DNA of 7,532 nucleotides from Rhodobiaceae bacterium. Its GTDB lineage: Bacteria > Pseudomonadota > Alphaproteobacteria > Parvibaculales > Parvibaculaceae. Location of the stretch: NCBI GenBank assembly GCA_002401305.2, contig NVSO02000144.1, forward strand, positions 1-7,532. Reading direction: 5' to 3'. How positions within the stretch are numbered: position 1 is the first letter of the stretch; every line of letters starts with the position of its first letter. The position numbers and the translations under genes are program-made. This document shows positions 1-5,769 of the stretch, piece by piece. The notes under the pieces are model-generated. The model saw nothing but the letters and a program-made list of their open reading frames with translations, was not told the DNA's origin and ran no database searches.

Positions 1-56
1 ATCATTATGTTGAGAACTGGCAGCGGTATGCCCAAGAATTGGTTCTGGTTGACTAG
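1..56 (+). CDS. 3' end of a truncated upstream gene (unidentified)
   Basis: One frame reads through from the window edge to a TAG stop at 54-56, giving a C-terminus of about 17 residues ending ENWQRYAQELVLVD. The composition (charged, amphipathic, helix-like) looks like real coding sequence, and the stop lies 32 bp before the next start on the same strand, so the two may be co-transcribed. Another frame is also open, to a stop at 79-81, but reads less like protein. The tail is too short to assign a family. Confidence 0.4.
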   Translation, partial: HYVENWQRYAQELVLVD

Positions 57-88
57 GCATCCGGTTTTGCTAATCGGTTAGAGGTTTC

Positions 89-1243
89 ATGAGTATGTTT
101 CCCCCCTTAATGCGCGCTTTCTACACGCCCCAGTTTTGGGGCGTGATGGTTTTACTGTGCGTTGGGCTGGTGGGCTTTGCCTCTCATGCTTATGGGCAAG
201 CCCCCACATTCTCTGGTCGCTATGATGGGATTGGCATTGGTGCTGATGCGGTGCTCAGCTTGGAAGAGCTTGAGGGGCGTGTGGTGGGGCGCCTGACACT
301 GAAAGACAATAAGTCCTTTTCTCTCAACGGGCGGCGTACGGGGGATGTGGCGCAGGGCTCATTGGTGCGCGATGCTGTGAAACAGTTCTTCCACATCGAA
401 CATCGTGCACTGGGTGTGCAGCTTCTCATTATTCCAGCAGGAGTTGATGGGGTGCCTTTGCTTAAGCAGGGCCAAGAACTTTCCTTTATTCGCCAGGGGG
501 TACAATTGCCCAAACCGGTGATCTTTAAAAAGGCACCGACGGCGCAGTCTGTGGCGCTTCCAAATTTTCTGAGTGAGTTTCGGAATTGGTCGCCGCAAGA
601 TTTGGCCCGGGTTTATGTCGGTCTAAATGCCAAAGACCAAGGGCTGATTAGCCTGTTTGATTATGCCAGCGCAGAGATTTTGTGGCGGATATGCGTCTCA
701 GCGCCTCCCCATAAAACTCTATCGGCGGCGCAACTTGCCCAGCTTTTAGCGCGTCAGGCGACCGATTGCAGTGCGTATTTAAAGATGATTGCAAAGGTGC
801 GTGACAGTGGGCAGATCGACCTTTTTATTCGGCGGGCAAATTTTCAGTTTGAGCTGATCCGCAAAACCTATGAATGCGATCATCAGCAGAAAAGCCAAAG
901 TAATTGCCATGAAGTGAATGCACTCAGTGCGCCGCTCATTAGTGAGTGGCGGCCTGCAATTGCGATCATGGAGGGGTTGGTCAAACCTCAAGACGGTACG
1001 GACAAGATTGCGTATACACCACTTTCCAAACCGCATGTCGTGGCGCAAAAGACTAAGGGCGTGACCGAGGGTGTCGCGTCTGAAAAAGAAACTGCTGTGG
1101 GTGCGTTACGGTCGACGATTGAGGTCTTTGCTCCCTTGCCGCAGGTTCGGCCCTCTCGCTCGACAGGTGAGCCGATGCCATCGTCCAGCACAATGCCAGC
1201 CGTATCATCGGTGCGTGTGCCTCTACCGCGGCCGCACTATTAG
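89..1243 (+). CDS. Secreted protein of unknown function (N-terminal beta-rich domain, helical Cys-containing domain, Pro-rich tail)
   Basis: I do not recognise this 384-residue protein. The start is the ATG at 89, with a TTAGAGG-like ribosome site just upstream. Residues 1-38 form a signal peptide (hydrophobic core about 18-32, ending near SHAYGQA), so it is exported to the periplasm or beyond. Residues 42-136 look like a compact beta domain: alternating strands with many glycines, starting FSGRYDGIGIG and ending LSFIRQG. Residues 160-295 are mainly helical and carry four cysteines (C202, C227, C263, C273) that could form two disulfides in the periplasm. Residues 300-384 are low in complexity and rich in Pro/Ser, with PLPQVRP and PLPRPHY repeating a PLPxxRP-like pattern near the end. 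The gene follows the truncated upstream gene by 32 bp and converges on the GYF_2 gene, whose stop is 10 bp away. That it is a real gene is well supported by the signal peptide, the ribosome site and the lack of any competing long frame. Its function is open. Confidence 0.85.
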   Translation: MSMFPPLMRAFYTPQFWGVMVLLCVGLVGFASHAYGQAPTFSGRYDGIGIGADAVLSLEELEGRVVGRLTLKDNKSFSLNGRRTGDVAQGSLVRDAVKQFFHIEHRALGVQLLIIPAGVDGVPLLKQGQELSFIRQGVQLPKPVIFKKAPTAQSVALPNFLSEFRNWSPQDLARVYVGLNAKDQGLISLFDYASAEILWRICVSAPPHKTLSAAQLAQLLARQATDCSAYLKMIAKVRDSGQIDLFIRRANFQFELIRKTYECDHQQKSQSNCHEVNALSAPLISEWRPAIAIMEGLVKPQDGTDKIAYTPLSKPHVVAQKTKGVTEGVASEKETAVGALRSTIEVFAPLPQVRPSRSTGEPMPSSSTMPAVSSVRVPLPRPHY

Positions 1244-1253
1244 ATAGGCCTGC

Positions 1254-1916
1254 TTAAGCGGCATTTTCGTTTTTCACTTCATGCTCGGCAATGGTTGCCA
1301 TAGCTCCACGCGGGCGACGCCATACACGGCGGATTTTTGCATCGGTTTCAGGGCCATAGTTGATCCACGCCGTTCTGTCGGCTGTCGCATCCACGACAAA
1401 GAGCGCGTCGCCGTTGGCGATCAATTGGCTCAAATGGTTCAAAATGCCCGGTGCGGTGGTCTTGGCGTTCACGATCCAAATATTGGGCGCAATCTTGAGT
1501 GCGGGGCCCAATGACATGATGGCTTGTTCAACTGCTGCCCCGTGGCGGGAGCGAATGTCGGTCGTGACAATGAAGTTGCTGGTTTCTGCTTTTTTGCGCC
1601 GATCGATTTGACCTTTGCCCGTGCCGTAAACCGGGCGACTGTCTTCAATCGTTGCGGGTGTCGAGGACATTTTGCCTGAGCGCTTGGCATCAAAATAGCC
1701 CGCGAATACGCTGACGTCGCGTGCGGCCTTCCAGGCGTTAGACCCTTCTGGCGCTATTTGACTGTCTGCCACCACGCGGCCTTCGGAGATGTATTTTTCC
1801 ATGGCGACGTAGGTGTAGGGACCGTAGGTCTCCTCGCCGTACTTCAAGACCCAGAGGTTGGTTTGTGTTCCGTCGTCATTGGTCGGGGTTTGACCGTTTT
1901 CAGATTTTGCACTCAT
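1254..1916 (-). CDS. GYF_2-domain protein with C-terminal Cas2/SinR-like ferredoxin-fold domain (putative)
   Basis: The protein has 220 residues from the ATG at 1916, which has GGAACGAG just upstream. The frame stays open to a TTG at 2129, but that extension has no ribosome site and would cross the spacer of the divergent gene, so I reject it. Residues 21-71 match the GYF_2 (DUF4339) pattern: LWVLKYG, then the YGPY core (residues 31-34), a helix, SEGRVVADSQIAPEG and the conserved Trp W62 in NAWKAA. These domains are usually protein-interaction modules and are often found at the N-terminus of bacterial membrane or unknown proteins. A charged linker (72-112, ending DRRKKAE) follows. Residues 114-190 read as strand FIVTTDI (D120), helix, strands LKIAPN and IWIVNA, helix, and strand ALFVVDA, then WINYG. 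This order and the first-strand Asp resemble the small SinR/Cas2-like ferredoxin fold; that assignment is from pattern memory only. There is no signal peptide or membrane segment, so it is likely cytoplasmic. Function unknown. Confidence 0.85.
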   Translation of the reverse strand: MSAKSENGQTPTNDDGTQTNLWVLKYGEETYGPYTYVAMEKYISEGRVVADSQIAPEGSNAWKAARDVSVFAGYFDAKRSGKMSSTPATIEDSRPVYGTGKGQIDRRKKAETSNFIVTTDIRSRHGAAVEQAIMSLGPALKIAPNIWIVNAKTTAPGILNHLSQLIANGDALFVVDATADRTAWINYGPETDAKIRRVWRRPRGAMATIAEHEVKNENAA

Positions 1917-2031
1917 CGCTCGTTCCATTCCTGATTCGACTGATCGTCTCAAAACACCGCAAAAATGCTTGCCATGCCGGTTCTTGCCAGATCTCCGCAA
2001 AGTTGAGGCTTGGGCGTGCCAATGAAACGCT

Positions 2032-2070
2032 GCGTCAAAGCTGAAGCTCTTGCTCCAGCTCGTTTGACGC
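2032..2070. promoter_or_regulatory. Imperfect inverted repeat in the divergent spacer (possible operator or mRNA hairpin)
   Basis: GCGTCAAA at 2032-2039 is the exact reverse complement of TTTGACGC at 2063-2070, and inside it AGCTG (2039-2043) pairs with CAGCT (2056-2060). Together they can form a stem of about 12 bp with a 2-3 nt bulge and a 12-nt loop. It lies in the 231-bp spacer between the GYF_2 gene and the crotonase gene. The right arm contains TTGACG, a good -35-like hexamer for the + strand, but no convincing -10 follows at 16-18 bp. The octamer CTCGTTTG occurs at 2059-2066 and again at 2099-2106, exactly 40 bp apart. This could be an operator, an RNA structure or chance. The rest of the spacer shows no gene I can support. 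Confidence 0.3.
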
Positions 2071-2147
2071 GGCACATTAGCTGCCAAACAGATCTCAACT
2101 CGTTTGGGATCTTCTAAATTAAACAACAAAATATCAGGGAGGCATTA

Positions 2148-2927
2148 ATGTCTGATTATGATTTCTGCCAAGTCGAGCGTGATGGGCATCTTTTTATTGT
2201 GACAATCAATCGCCCAAAGGCGATGAATTCACTGCATCCACCTGCAAATTTTGAGCTGGAGAAGGCTTTTAACGAGTTTGCTGCGGACCCAGATCTCTGG
2301 GTTGCCATTATCACGGGTGCTGGAGACCGAGCGTTTAGTGCAGGTAATGACCTGAAATGGACGGCTGAAGGCAAGAAAATGGATATCCCAGCAACTGGTT
2401 TTGCTGGTTTGACCTCTCGCTATGACCTCAACAAGCCTGTGATTGCCGCTGTTAACGGCGTTGCAATGGGCGGTGGATTTGAAATCGCGCTGGCGTGCGA
2501 TCTGATTATTGCCTCCGACAATGCGCTGTTCGCGTTGCCAGAGCCAAGAGTAGGGCTTGCTGCGCTTGCGGGCGGGTTGCACCGTTTGCCACGTCAAATC
2601 CCTGTCAAACAAGCTATGGGCATGATTTTGACTGGGCGCCGTGTGGGTGCTGAAGAAGGCCAACGCCTTGGCTTTGTCAATGAAGTGGTTCCGGCTGCCG
2701 ACTTGCTTGATGCAGCAAAACGTTGGGCTGCTCAAATCATTGAGTGTTCTCCGATGTCTATTCGCGCGTCAAAAGAAGCTGTTTATCAGGGTCTAGACGA
2801 AGCGAACTTGGACAAAGCGATCACCGCGCATTACCCAGCCATCGGCGAGCTTTTCAAAAGCGAAGATTTGATCGAAGGACCAACAGCCTTTGCGCAAAAG
2901 CGTTTGCCTGTTTGGAAGGGGCGCTAA
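2148..2927 (+). CDS. CaiD-like enoyl-CoA hydratase/isomerase (crotonase family)
   Basis: At 259 residues this is the usual crotonase length. The ATG at 2148 has a strong AGGGAGG ribosome site (2136-2142) 5 nt upstream. The family hydrates 2-enoyl-CoA or carries out related reactions in the cytoplasm, holding the thioester in an oxyanion hole. Visible landmarks are the first oxyanion segment FSAGNDLK (63-70), the second at MGGGFEIALACD (107-118, middle Gly G109), and both acid residues of true hydratases: E112 in GGGFE and E132 in LPEP, matching E144 and E164 of rat crotonase. The stretch GFAGLTSRYDLNKPVIAAVNG and the C-terminus (HYP, SEDLIEGPTAFAQKR, PVWKGR) closely resemble E. coli CaiD, crotonobetainyl-CoA hydratase. 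No carnitine genes (caiA, caiB, caiC, caiT) lie alongside, so the substrate is open; a fatty-acid or aromatic-degradation enoyl-CoA is equally likely. The gene stands alone, with a divergent neighbour upstream and a strong terminator downstream. Confidence 0.93.
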   Translation: MSDYDFCQVERDGHLFIVTINRPKAMNSLHPPANFELEKAFNEFAADPDLWVAIITGAGDRAFSAGNDLKWTAEGKKMDIPATGFAGLTSRYDLNKPVIAAVNGVAMGGGFEIALACDLIIASDNALFALPEPRVGLAALAGGLHRLPRQIPVKQAMGMILTGRRVGAEEGQRLGFVNEVVPAADLLDAAKRWAAQIIECSPMSIRASKEAVYQGLDEANLDKAITAHYPAIGELFKSEDLIEGPTAFAQKRLPVWKGR

Positions 2928-2954
2928 GCGCTTTTCACCAGATCTGTTTACGAC

Positions 2955-2987
2955 AAAGGCCTCGCTTTCTAGCGAGGCCTTTTGTTT
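2955..2987 (+). terminator. Intrinsic terminator of the crotonase gene
   Basis: A perfect 12-bp stem (AAAGGCCTCGCT at 2955-2966 with AGCGAGGCCTTT at 2971-2982) closes a TTCT loop and runs into TTTTGTTT. It starts 27 bp after the stop codon at 2927. The T tract is only on the + side, so it should act mainly on + strand transcripts. Confidence 0.93.
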
Positions 2988-2999
2988 GACGTGAACCCC

Positions 3000-3040
3000 A
3001 AAACTGCCACCGGCTCCGGTGCTGGGTGCAACGGAGCCGG
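3000..3040 (-). terminator. Possible terminator for the - strand peptidase gene
   Basis: CCGGCTCCG (3010-3018) pairs exactly with CGGAGCCGG (3032-3040); the loop can pair further (TGC with GCA). Read on the - strand, the hairpin follows the peptidase gene stop at 3088 by about 48 nt and is succeeded, after 6 nt, by TTTT (complement of 3000-3003). The stem is strong but the T run is short and slightly distant, so termination here is plausible, not certain. Confidence 0.4.
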
Positions 3041-3049
3041 CTTCGACAG

Positions 3050-3076
3050 GACCAGACCTTGGGGGAAGGTCTAGTC
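3050..3076. repeat. Second hairpin in the convergent spacer
   Basis: AGACCTT (3054-3060) pairs with AAGGTCT (3066-3072) around a five-G loop, and GAC (3050-3052) with GTC (3074-3076) extends the stem past one mismatch. It sits between the - strand peptidase stop and the preceding hairpin. With no T tract on either side, it may protect the 3' end of the mRNA or assist the neighbouring hairpin in termination. Confidence 0.45.
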
Positions 3077-3087
3077 GGGGGGGTCTC

Positions 3088-3957
3088 TTAGTCTCCCAAG
3101 CCGCTAGACGTTTCGCGGTAGAGACGTAGTGGGATTGCGGCTGAAACATCAGCTACGCGTTTTTTCTTGGTCGTGTCGCCCACGCTGTTGCGTAGTTTGG
3201 CAGGGAGCGCTTTGCGAGAGGCAGAGGCGACAACTGCTGGTTTATCTGAACCTGGGAACTGGCGATCCTTCATGCCCTTAGGTGGCAATTCAGCGGAGCG
3301 CATGGACCCTTGGGATTGGCGGTCTGCGTCTAGGTTCACCCATACATAAGGGTGGTGACGTGATTGACGTTTGATCCAGGTGTAGGGAGCGTCTGCCCAA
3401 AGACTTACTTCCCAGCTCTGGTTGTCGAGCACATATTCGCCTTGCTGAGTTACAGCTAGAAGGACTGCGTGCCCCGCACCGTCCCATTGTTTTACAACGG
3501 ACAGCAGCAATGAATTAGCAGGCCAGCCGCGTTCAATAAGGAGCTTACGTTTGAGGAGCGCGTAATCTTCGCAGTCCCCTCCATTGGCTGTCGGGTAGGA
3601 CCACCATTCTGCACGATTGTGCAAGGCAAGGTCGTCTACGGGACGCACCGTACGGTTCACGTAATCATTGACGTGGTTGAGCTCAAGCCATTTGTCAGTC
3701 GACAGATGAACGGGAGGCGCAAGTGCAGTTTCAAACGCTGCATTCTGCAACCCAGATGCTTGGCTCTGGCATTCTTCCGGGTTTCGCAAGCAAAACCCGA
3801 TGTAGCCAAAGGGAGGCACAACTTCTTGGCCCACTGGCATGGCGGCACTTCTGTTTTGTGAAGGCTGCCCGTTAATTGATCCCGTAATTGTTGTTGTCTG
3901 ACATCCACCCAGATACAGAACAAACCCAACCGCGAGTAGTAATCGCAATGTAAACAT
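3088..3957 (-). CDS. Transglutaminase-like cysteine peptidase (BTLCP/LapG type), predicted lipoprotein
   Basis: The family comprises periplasmic cysteine proteases; the best-known member, LapG, clips a surface adhesin under control of the c-di-GMP receptor LapD. With the start at 3957 the protein has 289 residues. The hallmark GGDCEDYALLKRKLL places the nucleophile at C129, with H163 in GAGHAVLL and D178 in VLDNQSW completing the triad; W205 to H218 region (YVWVNLD) closes the fold. Residues 1-18 are a short signal peptide (MFTLR, then a hydrophobic run) leading to LGGC with C19 as lipidation site, so it is probably membrane-anchored, unlike soluble LapG. A basic tail of about 60 residues follows the catalytic fold and ends in ETSSGLGD. 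An in-frame ATG at 4002 would add 15 residues; I prefer 3957 because it gives a normal lipoprotein signal and has GGGG about 10 nt upstream, but this is not settled. No LapD homologue or RTX adhesin is visible here, so the substrate is unknown. Confidence 0.9.
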   Translation of the reverse strand: MFTLRLLLAVGFVLYLGGCQTTTITGSINGQPSQNRSAAMPVGQEVVPPFGYIGFCLRNPEECQSQASGLQNAAFETALAPPVHLSTDKWLELNHVNDYVNRTVRPVDDLALHNRAEWWSYPTANGGDCEDYALLKRKLLIERGWPANSLLLSVVKQWDGAGHAVLLAVTQQGEYVLDNQSWEVSLWADAPYTWIKRQSRHHPYVWVNLDADRQSQGSMRSAELPPKGMKDRQFPGSDKPAVVASASRKALPAKLRNSVGDTTKKKRVADVSAAIPLRLYRETSSGLGD

Positions 3958-4062
3958 AATATCTAACCCCAGACTTATGATCCTGTGGGCAGAGATTGGC
4001 ATTTACATCTTCACTAACATGTAATTGTTGATACGTTACTTTATGTAATGTTGAGTATATTT

Positions 4063-4092
4063 ATTCTATAGTTTATCTATATTTCGCGTAAA
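4063..4092 (-). promoter_or_regulatory. Candidate promoter of the peptidase gene
   Basis: On the - strand, TTTACG (complement of 4087-4092) is followed after 18 bp by TAGAAT (complement of 4063-4068), one mismatch from the -10 consensus. It lies in the AT-rich spacer 3958-4200, about 100 bp upstream of the 3957 start. A second -10-like TATACT occurs at 4055-4060. The spacer holds no ORF I can support and no clear terminator for the gene ending at 4201. Confidence 0.3.
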
Positions 4093-4200
4093 ACTAGAGT
4101 TTTGTTTGTCTCTCAGTTGAGGCGAATTTTAGATGAATTTGGGAGATTGGATTTTTTGGCGGATTTGGGGCGGTTTTATGGTTGCTGATTTCTTAAATTC

Positions 4201-4761
4201 TTAGAAACCTGAAATCTTCCACCGGCCATCTGGTTGGCGGCACGCCTCGCCGTGTGCAACCTGAGGTGTATTATTGACATAGATCTTTTGTTGAAAATTT
4301 CTGCAATTCTGGCCCACATCGTTGCGAAACGTGGCCGTCGGGGTGACAGAACCGTGATGTCCGCTGTCTGGGTTGTTCCAGCTGATGCTTTCTCCGGACC
4401 GTTTGTGCTCCAAAGACGACTGTGTTGAACGATAGATGTGGTTTTCATCCTCACAGTTTAAATTCGATGCCAATTGATTGCCCGCAAAGCCCCCCAGAAG
4501 CGCGCCCCCGATTGTGGCGGCGGTTTTACCGGAGCCTTCACCGATCTGAGAACCCAGCACCCCCCCTAATACGGCACCGGCCAGTCCGCCCAGAATGCCC
4601 GCCGTTGTGTCGCGGGCACATTCAGCTTGTGCAGATGTTGAGGTGAGGGGAGAGAGGGCCAAAGACAGAAGTACCAACAAGATAGCGCTCAGCAAGCATC
4701 TTGGGGATGTTGCTCTCGTGCCGGGTGATGAGTATTCGGCGGATTGATCGGGCGTCATCAT
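4201..4761 (-). CDS. Glycine-zipper 2TM protein, 17 kDa surface-antigen-like
   Basis: The protein has 186 residues from the ATG at 4761. AGGAGAGG (4765-4772 complement) lies 6 nt upstream, and the adjacent ATG at 4758 is an equally possible start. Residues 21-46 are a hydrophobic signal segment (CLLSAILLVLLSLAL, ending STSAQA) after an unusually long 20-residue polar N-region, so export and signal peptidase I cleavage before E47 are expected. Residues 54-100 are a glycine zipper: repeated GxxxG spacing in ILGGLAGAVLGGVLGSQIG and again in TIGGALLGGFAGNQLA, typical of outer-membrane lipoproteins and of rickettsial 17 kDa antigen relatives. The C-terminal region, ending HGEACRQPDGRWKISGF, matches the conserved end of that antigen family (YG-ACR-PDG-W). 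There is no lipobox, so it is not a lipoprotein of the usual type. Mature cysteines are C48, C103, C153 and C174. Its likely role is structural, in the outer membrane or periplasm. Confidence 0.9.
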   Translation of the reverse strand: MMTPDQSAEYSSPGTRATSPRCLLSAILLVLLSLALSPLTSTSAQAECARDTTAGILGGLAGAVLGGVLGSQIGEGSGKTAATIGGALLGGFAGNQLASNLNCEDENHIYRSTQSSLEHKRSGESISWNNPDSGHHGSVTPTATFRNDVGQNCRNFQQKIYVNNTPQVAHGEACRQPDGRWKISGF

Positions 4762-4890
4762 GTGCCTCTCCTGCATATGGCTGCACATATAGGCAAGCTC
4801 ATATGAAGGTATTCTAGCACCTTTAAGAATTGTTTACCATAATCGGGCGCTGGCAGATCTGCGCGCGTTTGGCCATTCTAATAGAAGTGT

Positions 4891-5523
4891 TTAGAGCTTA
4901 CCGAAAGGGCGCGAGGCTGCCATTGGATGGTTTGGCACATTGTCAAATTGAATGCCGAGACCCTCAGGGGAATGGCGGACAACGTGGCCTTTCATTCTGC
5001 CAATAGTGACAGGGCTGCCAATGGGTAAGCGCAATTGAGTACCCACTAATACGCCGCTTAAGGACATGTCGAGCACTTTACAATCGACTTGCTCACCATT
5101 GTCCAAAATGATTTTTGAGGTCGTGCCGAGCGAACGGCTGTCTGGCAAATGGCGTTGGAATTGGCGTAAGTTGGCGGCCTCATCGTTTTCGCCGCTTTGC
5201 ATGCTGGACAACCATTGAATGCGCTCTTCCACTTTGACGCGGTGCGTATCGGCTAGTTTCAGCTCGATGGCAAAGCCTTCTTTGAGAAAGCGGCACACAG
5301 GCCCTTCGAAGCGGCCTAAGTCATCTAGGTAAATGATGAGGTGGTCGTTGATCAGGACTTCTGCGTCTGATTGCAGGGCGATCCCTACCAATGAGATATC
5401 AGTGACTTTACAACTGAATTCTTGCCCGTTTGGCACCATCAGGCGTCCGTTGACGCACAGGTCGATGCGTTCGTGGCGGCGGCGATCTGTGTCGCTTATT
5501 TGGTCTGTAGATGTGCCTTGCAT
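4891..5523 (-). CDS. Tandem PilZ-domain protein (putative c-di-GMP receptor)
   Basis: PilZ domains bind c-di-GMP through an RxxxR motif and a downstream D/NxSxxG motif. This 210-residue protein carries two copies. In the first (about 13-105) the motifs are RRHER (R15, R19) and DISLVG (42-47). In the second (about 119-195) they are RQFQR (R120, R124) and DMSLSG (152-157). Both copies keep every canonical ligand-contact position, so two binding sites are plausible. There is no signal peptide or membrane segment, so it is cytoplasmic, and there is no catalytic or DNA-binding domain; output must come through a partner or through domain movement. The ATG at 5523 has only a weak ribosome site (GACGAG about 10 nt away), but no better in-frame start lies before the first motif. 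Its neighbours are divergent (OmpA-like, + strand) and, downstream, the glycine-zipper gene after a 129-bp gap, so it is likely its own unit. Confidence 0.93.
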   Translation of the reverse strand: MQGTSTDQISDTDRRRHERIDLCVNGRLMVPNGQEFSCKVTDISLVGIALQSDAEVLINDHLIIYLDDLGRFEGPVCRFLKEGFAIELKLADTHRVKVEERIQWLSSMQSGENDEAANLRQFQRHLPDSRSLGTTSKIILDNGEQVDCKVLDMSLSGVLVGTQLRLPIGSPVTIGRMKGHVVRHSPEGLGIQFDNVPNHPMAASRPFGKL

Positions 5524-5694
5524 AAGTCAGACTCGTCATAAAGTTGTTGATCAATTGGCTAAAGTTTGGACCGTCTTGGTTAATAACTCCCTATCGACTG
5601 GAAAAAATGTGCATTCTTGCGGTATAAGATTGGTGAAATGCTCCCTTGGTGGCTCTGAGGCACAGAGAACTGCTTGAGGAGAGGGCGTGGTGTA

Positions 5695-5769
5695 ATGCGA
5701 CCTTTGAGGGGCCTCACTGTTGGGGCCTTTACGAAGCGGCGGAAGGATTTAGGACAATGCGGCAAATGA
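5695..5769 (+). CDS. Possible 24-codon leader ORF overlapping the OmpA-like start
   Basis: ATG at 5695 follows GAGGAGAGGG (5676-5685) by 9 nt, a stronger ribosome site than the one in front of the main gene. It encodes MRPLRGLTVGAFTKRRKDLG plus four more residues and stops at TGA 5767-5769. That stop overlaps an in-frame ATG of the OmpA-like gene at 5766 (ATGA), and the frame also overlaps the ATG at 5757. This is the geometry of a translationally coupled upstream ORF. The peptide is short and basic, with no match I know, so it may be a chance ORF. Confidence 0.3.
   Translation: MRPLRGLTVGAFTKRRKDLGQCGK

Noticed and set aside
1231..1270. Terminator between the convergent genes (GCCGC / GCGGC followed by a T-rich stretch)
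   Set aside because: The stem is only 5 bp with a loop of about 22 nt, and it lies inside the coding ends of both genes; too weak to call.
1254..1916. CRISPR-associated function for the Cas2-like domain
   Set aside because: No repeats, spacers or other cas genes are present in the window; similarity is at the level of fold pattern only.
1917..2129. N-terminal extension of the GYF_2 gene to a TTG at 2129
   Set aside because: No ribosome site before the TTG, unrelated low-conservation-looking sequence, and it would fill the divergent spacer; the ATG at 1916 has a better upstream context and sits close to the domain.
2229..2735. 168-residue open frame on the - strand
   Set aside because: Antisense to the crotonase gene, whose catalytic motifs are intact; no domain features of its own.
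4853..4862. 10-bp palindrome GCAGATCTGC after the PilZ gene
   Set aside because: Short, contains a common 6-bp core, and has no T tract or partner site; a chance origin cannot be excluded.
5547..5554. TTGATCAA palindrome upstream of the PilZ gene
   Set aside because: Only 8 bp and AT-rich; expected by chance at this frequency.
5646..5756. TTG start at 5646 for the OmpA-like lipoprotein
   Set aside because: It would place over 80 residues before the lipobox Cys, incompatible with a normal lipoprotein signal, and it lacks a good ribosome site.
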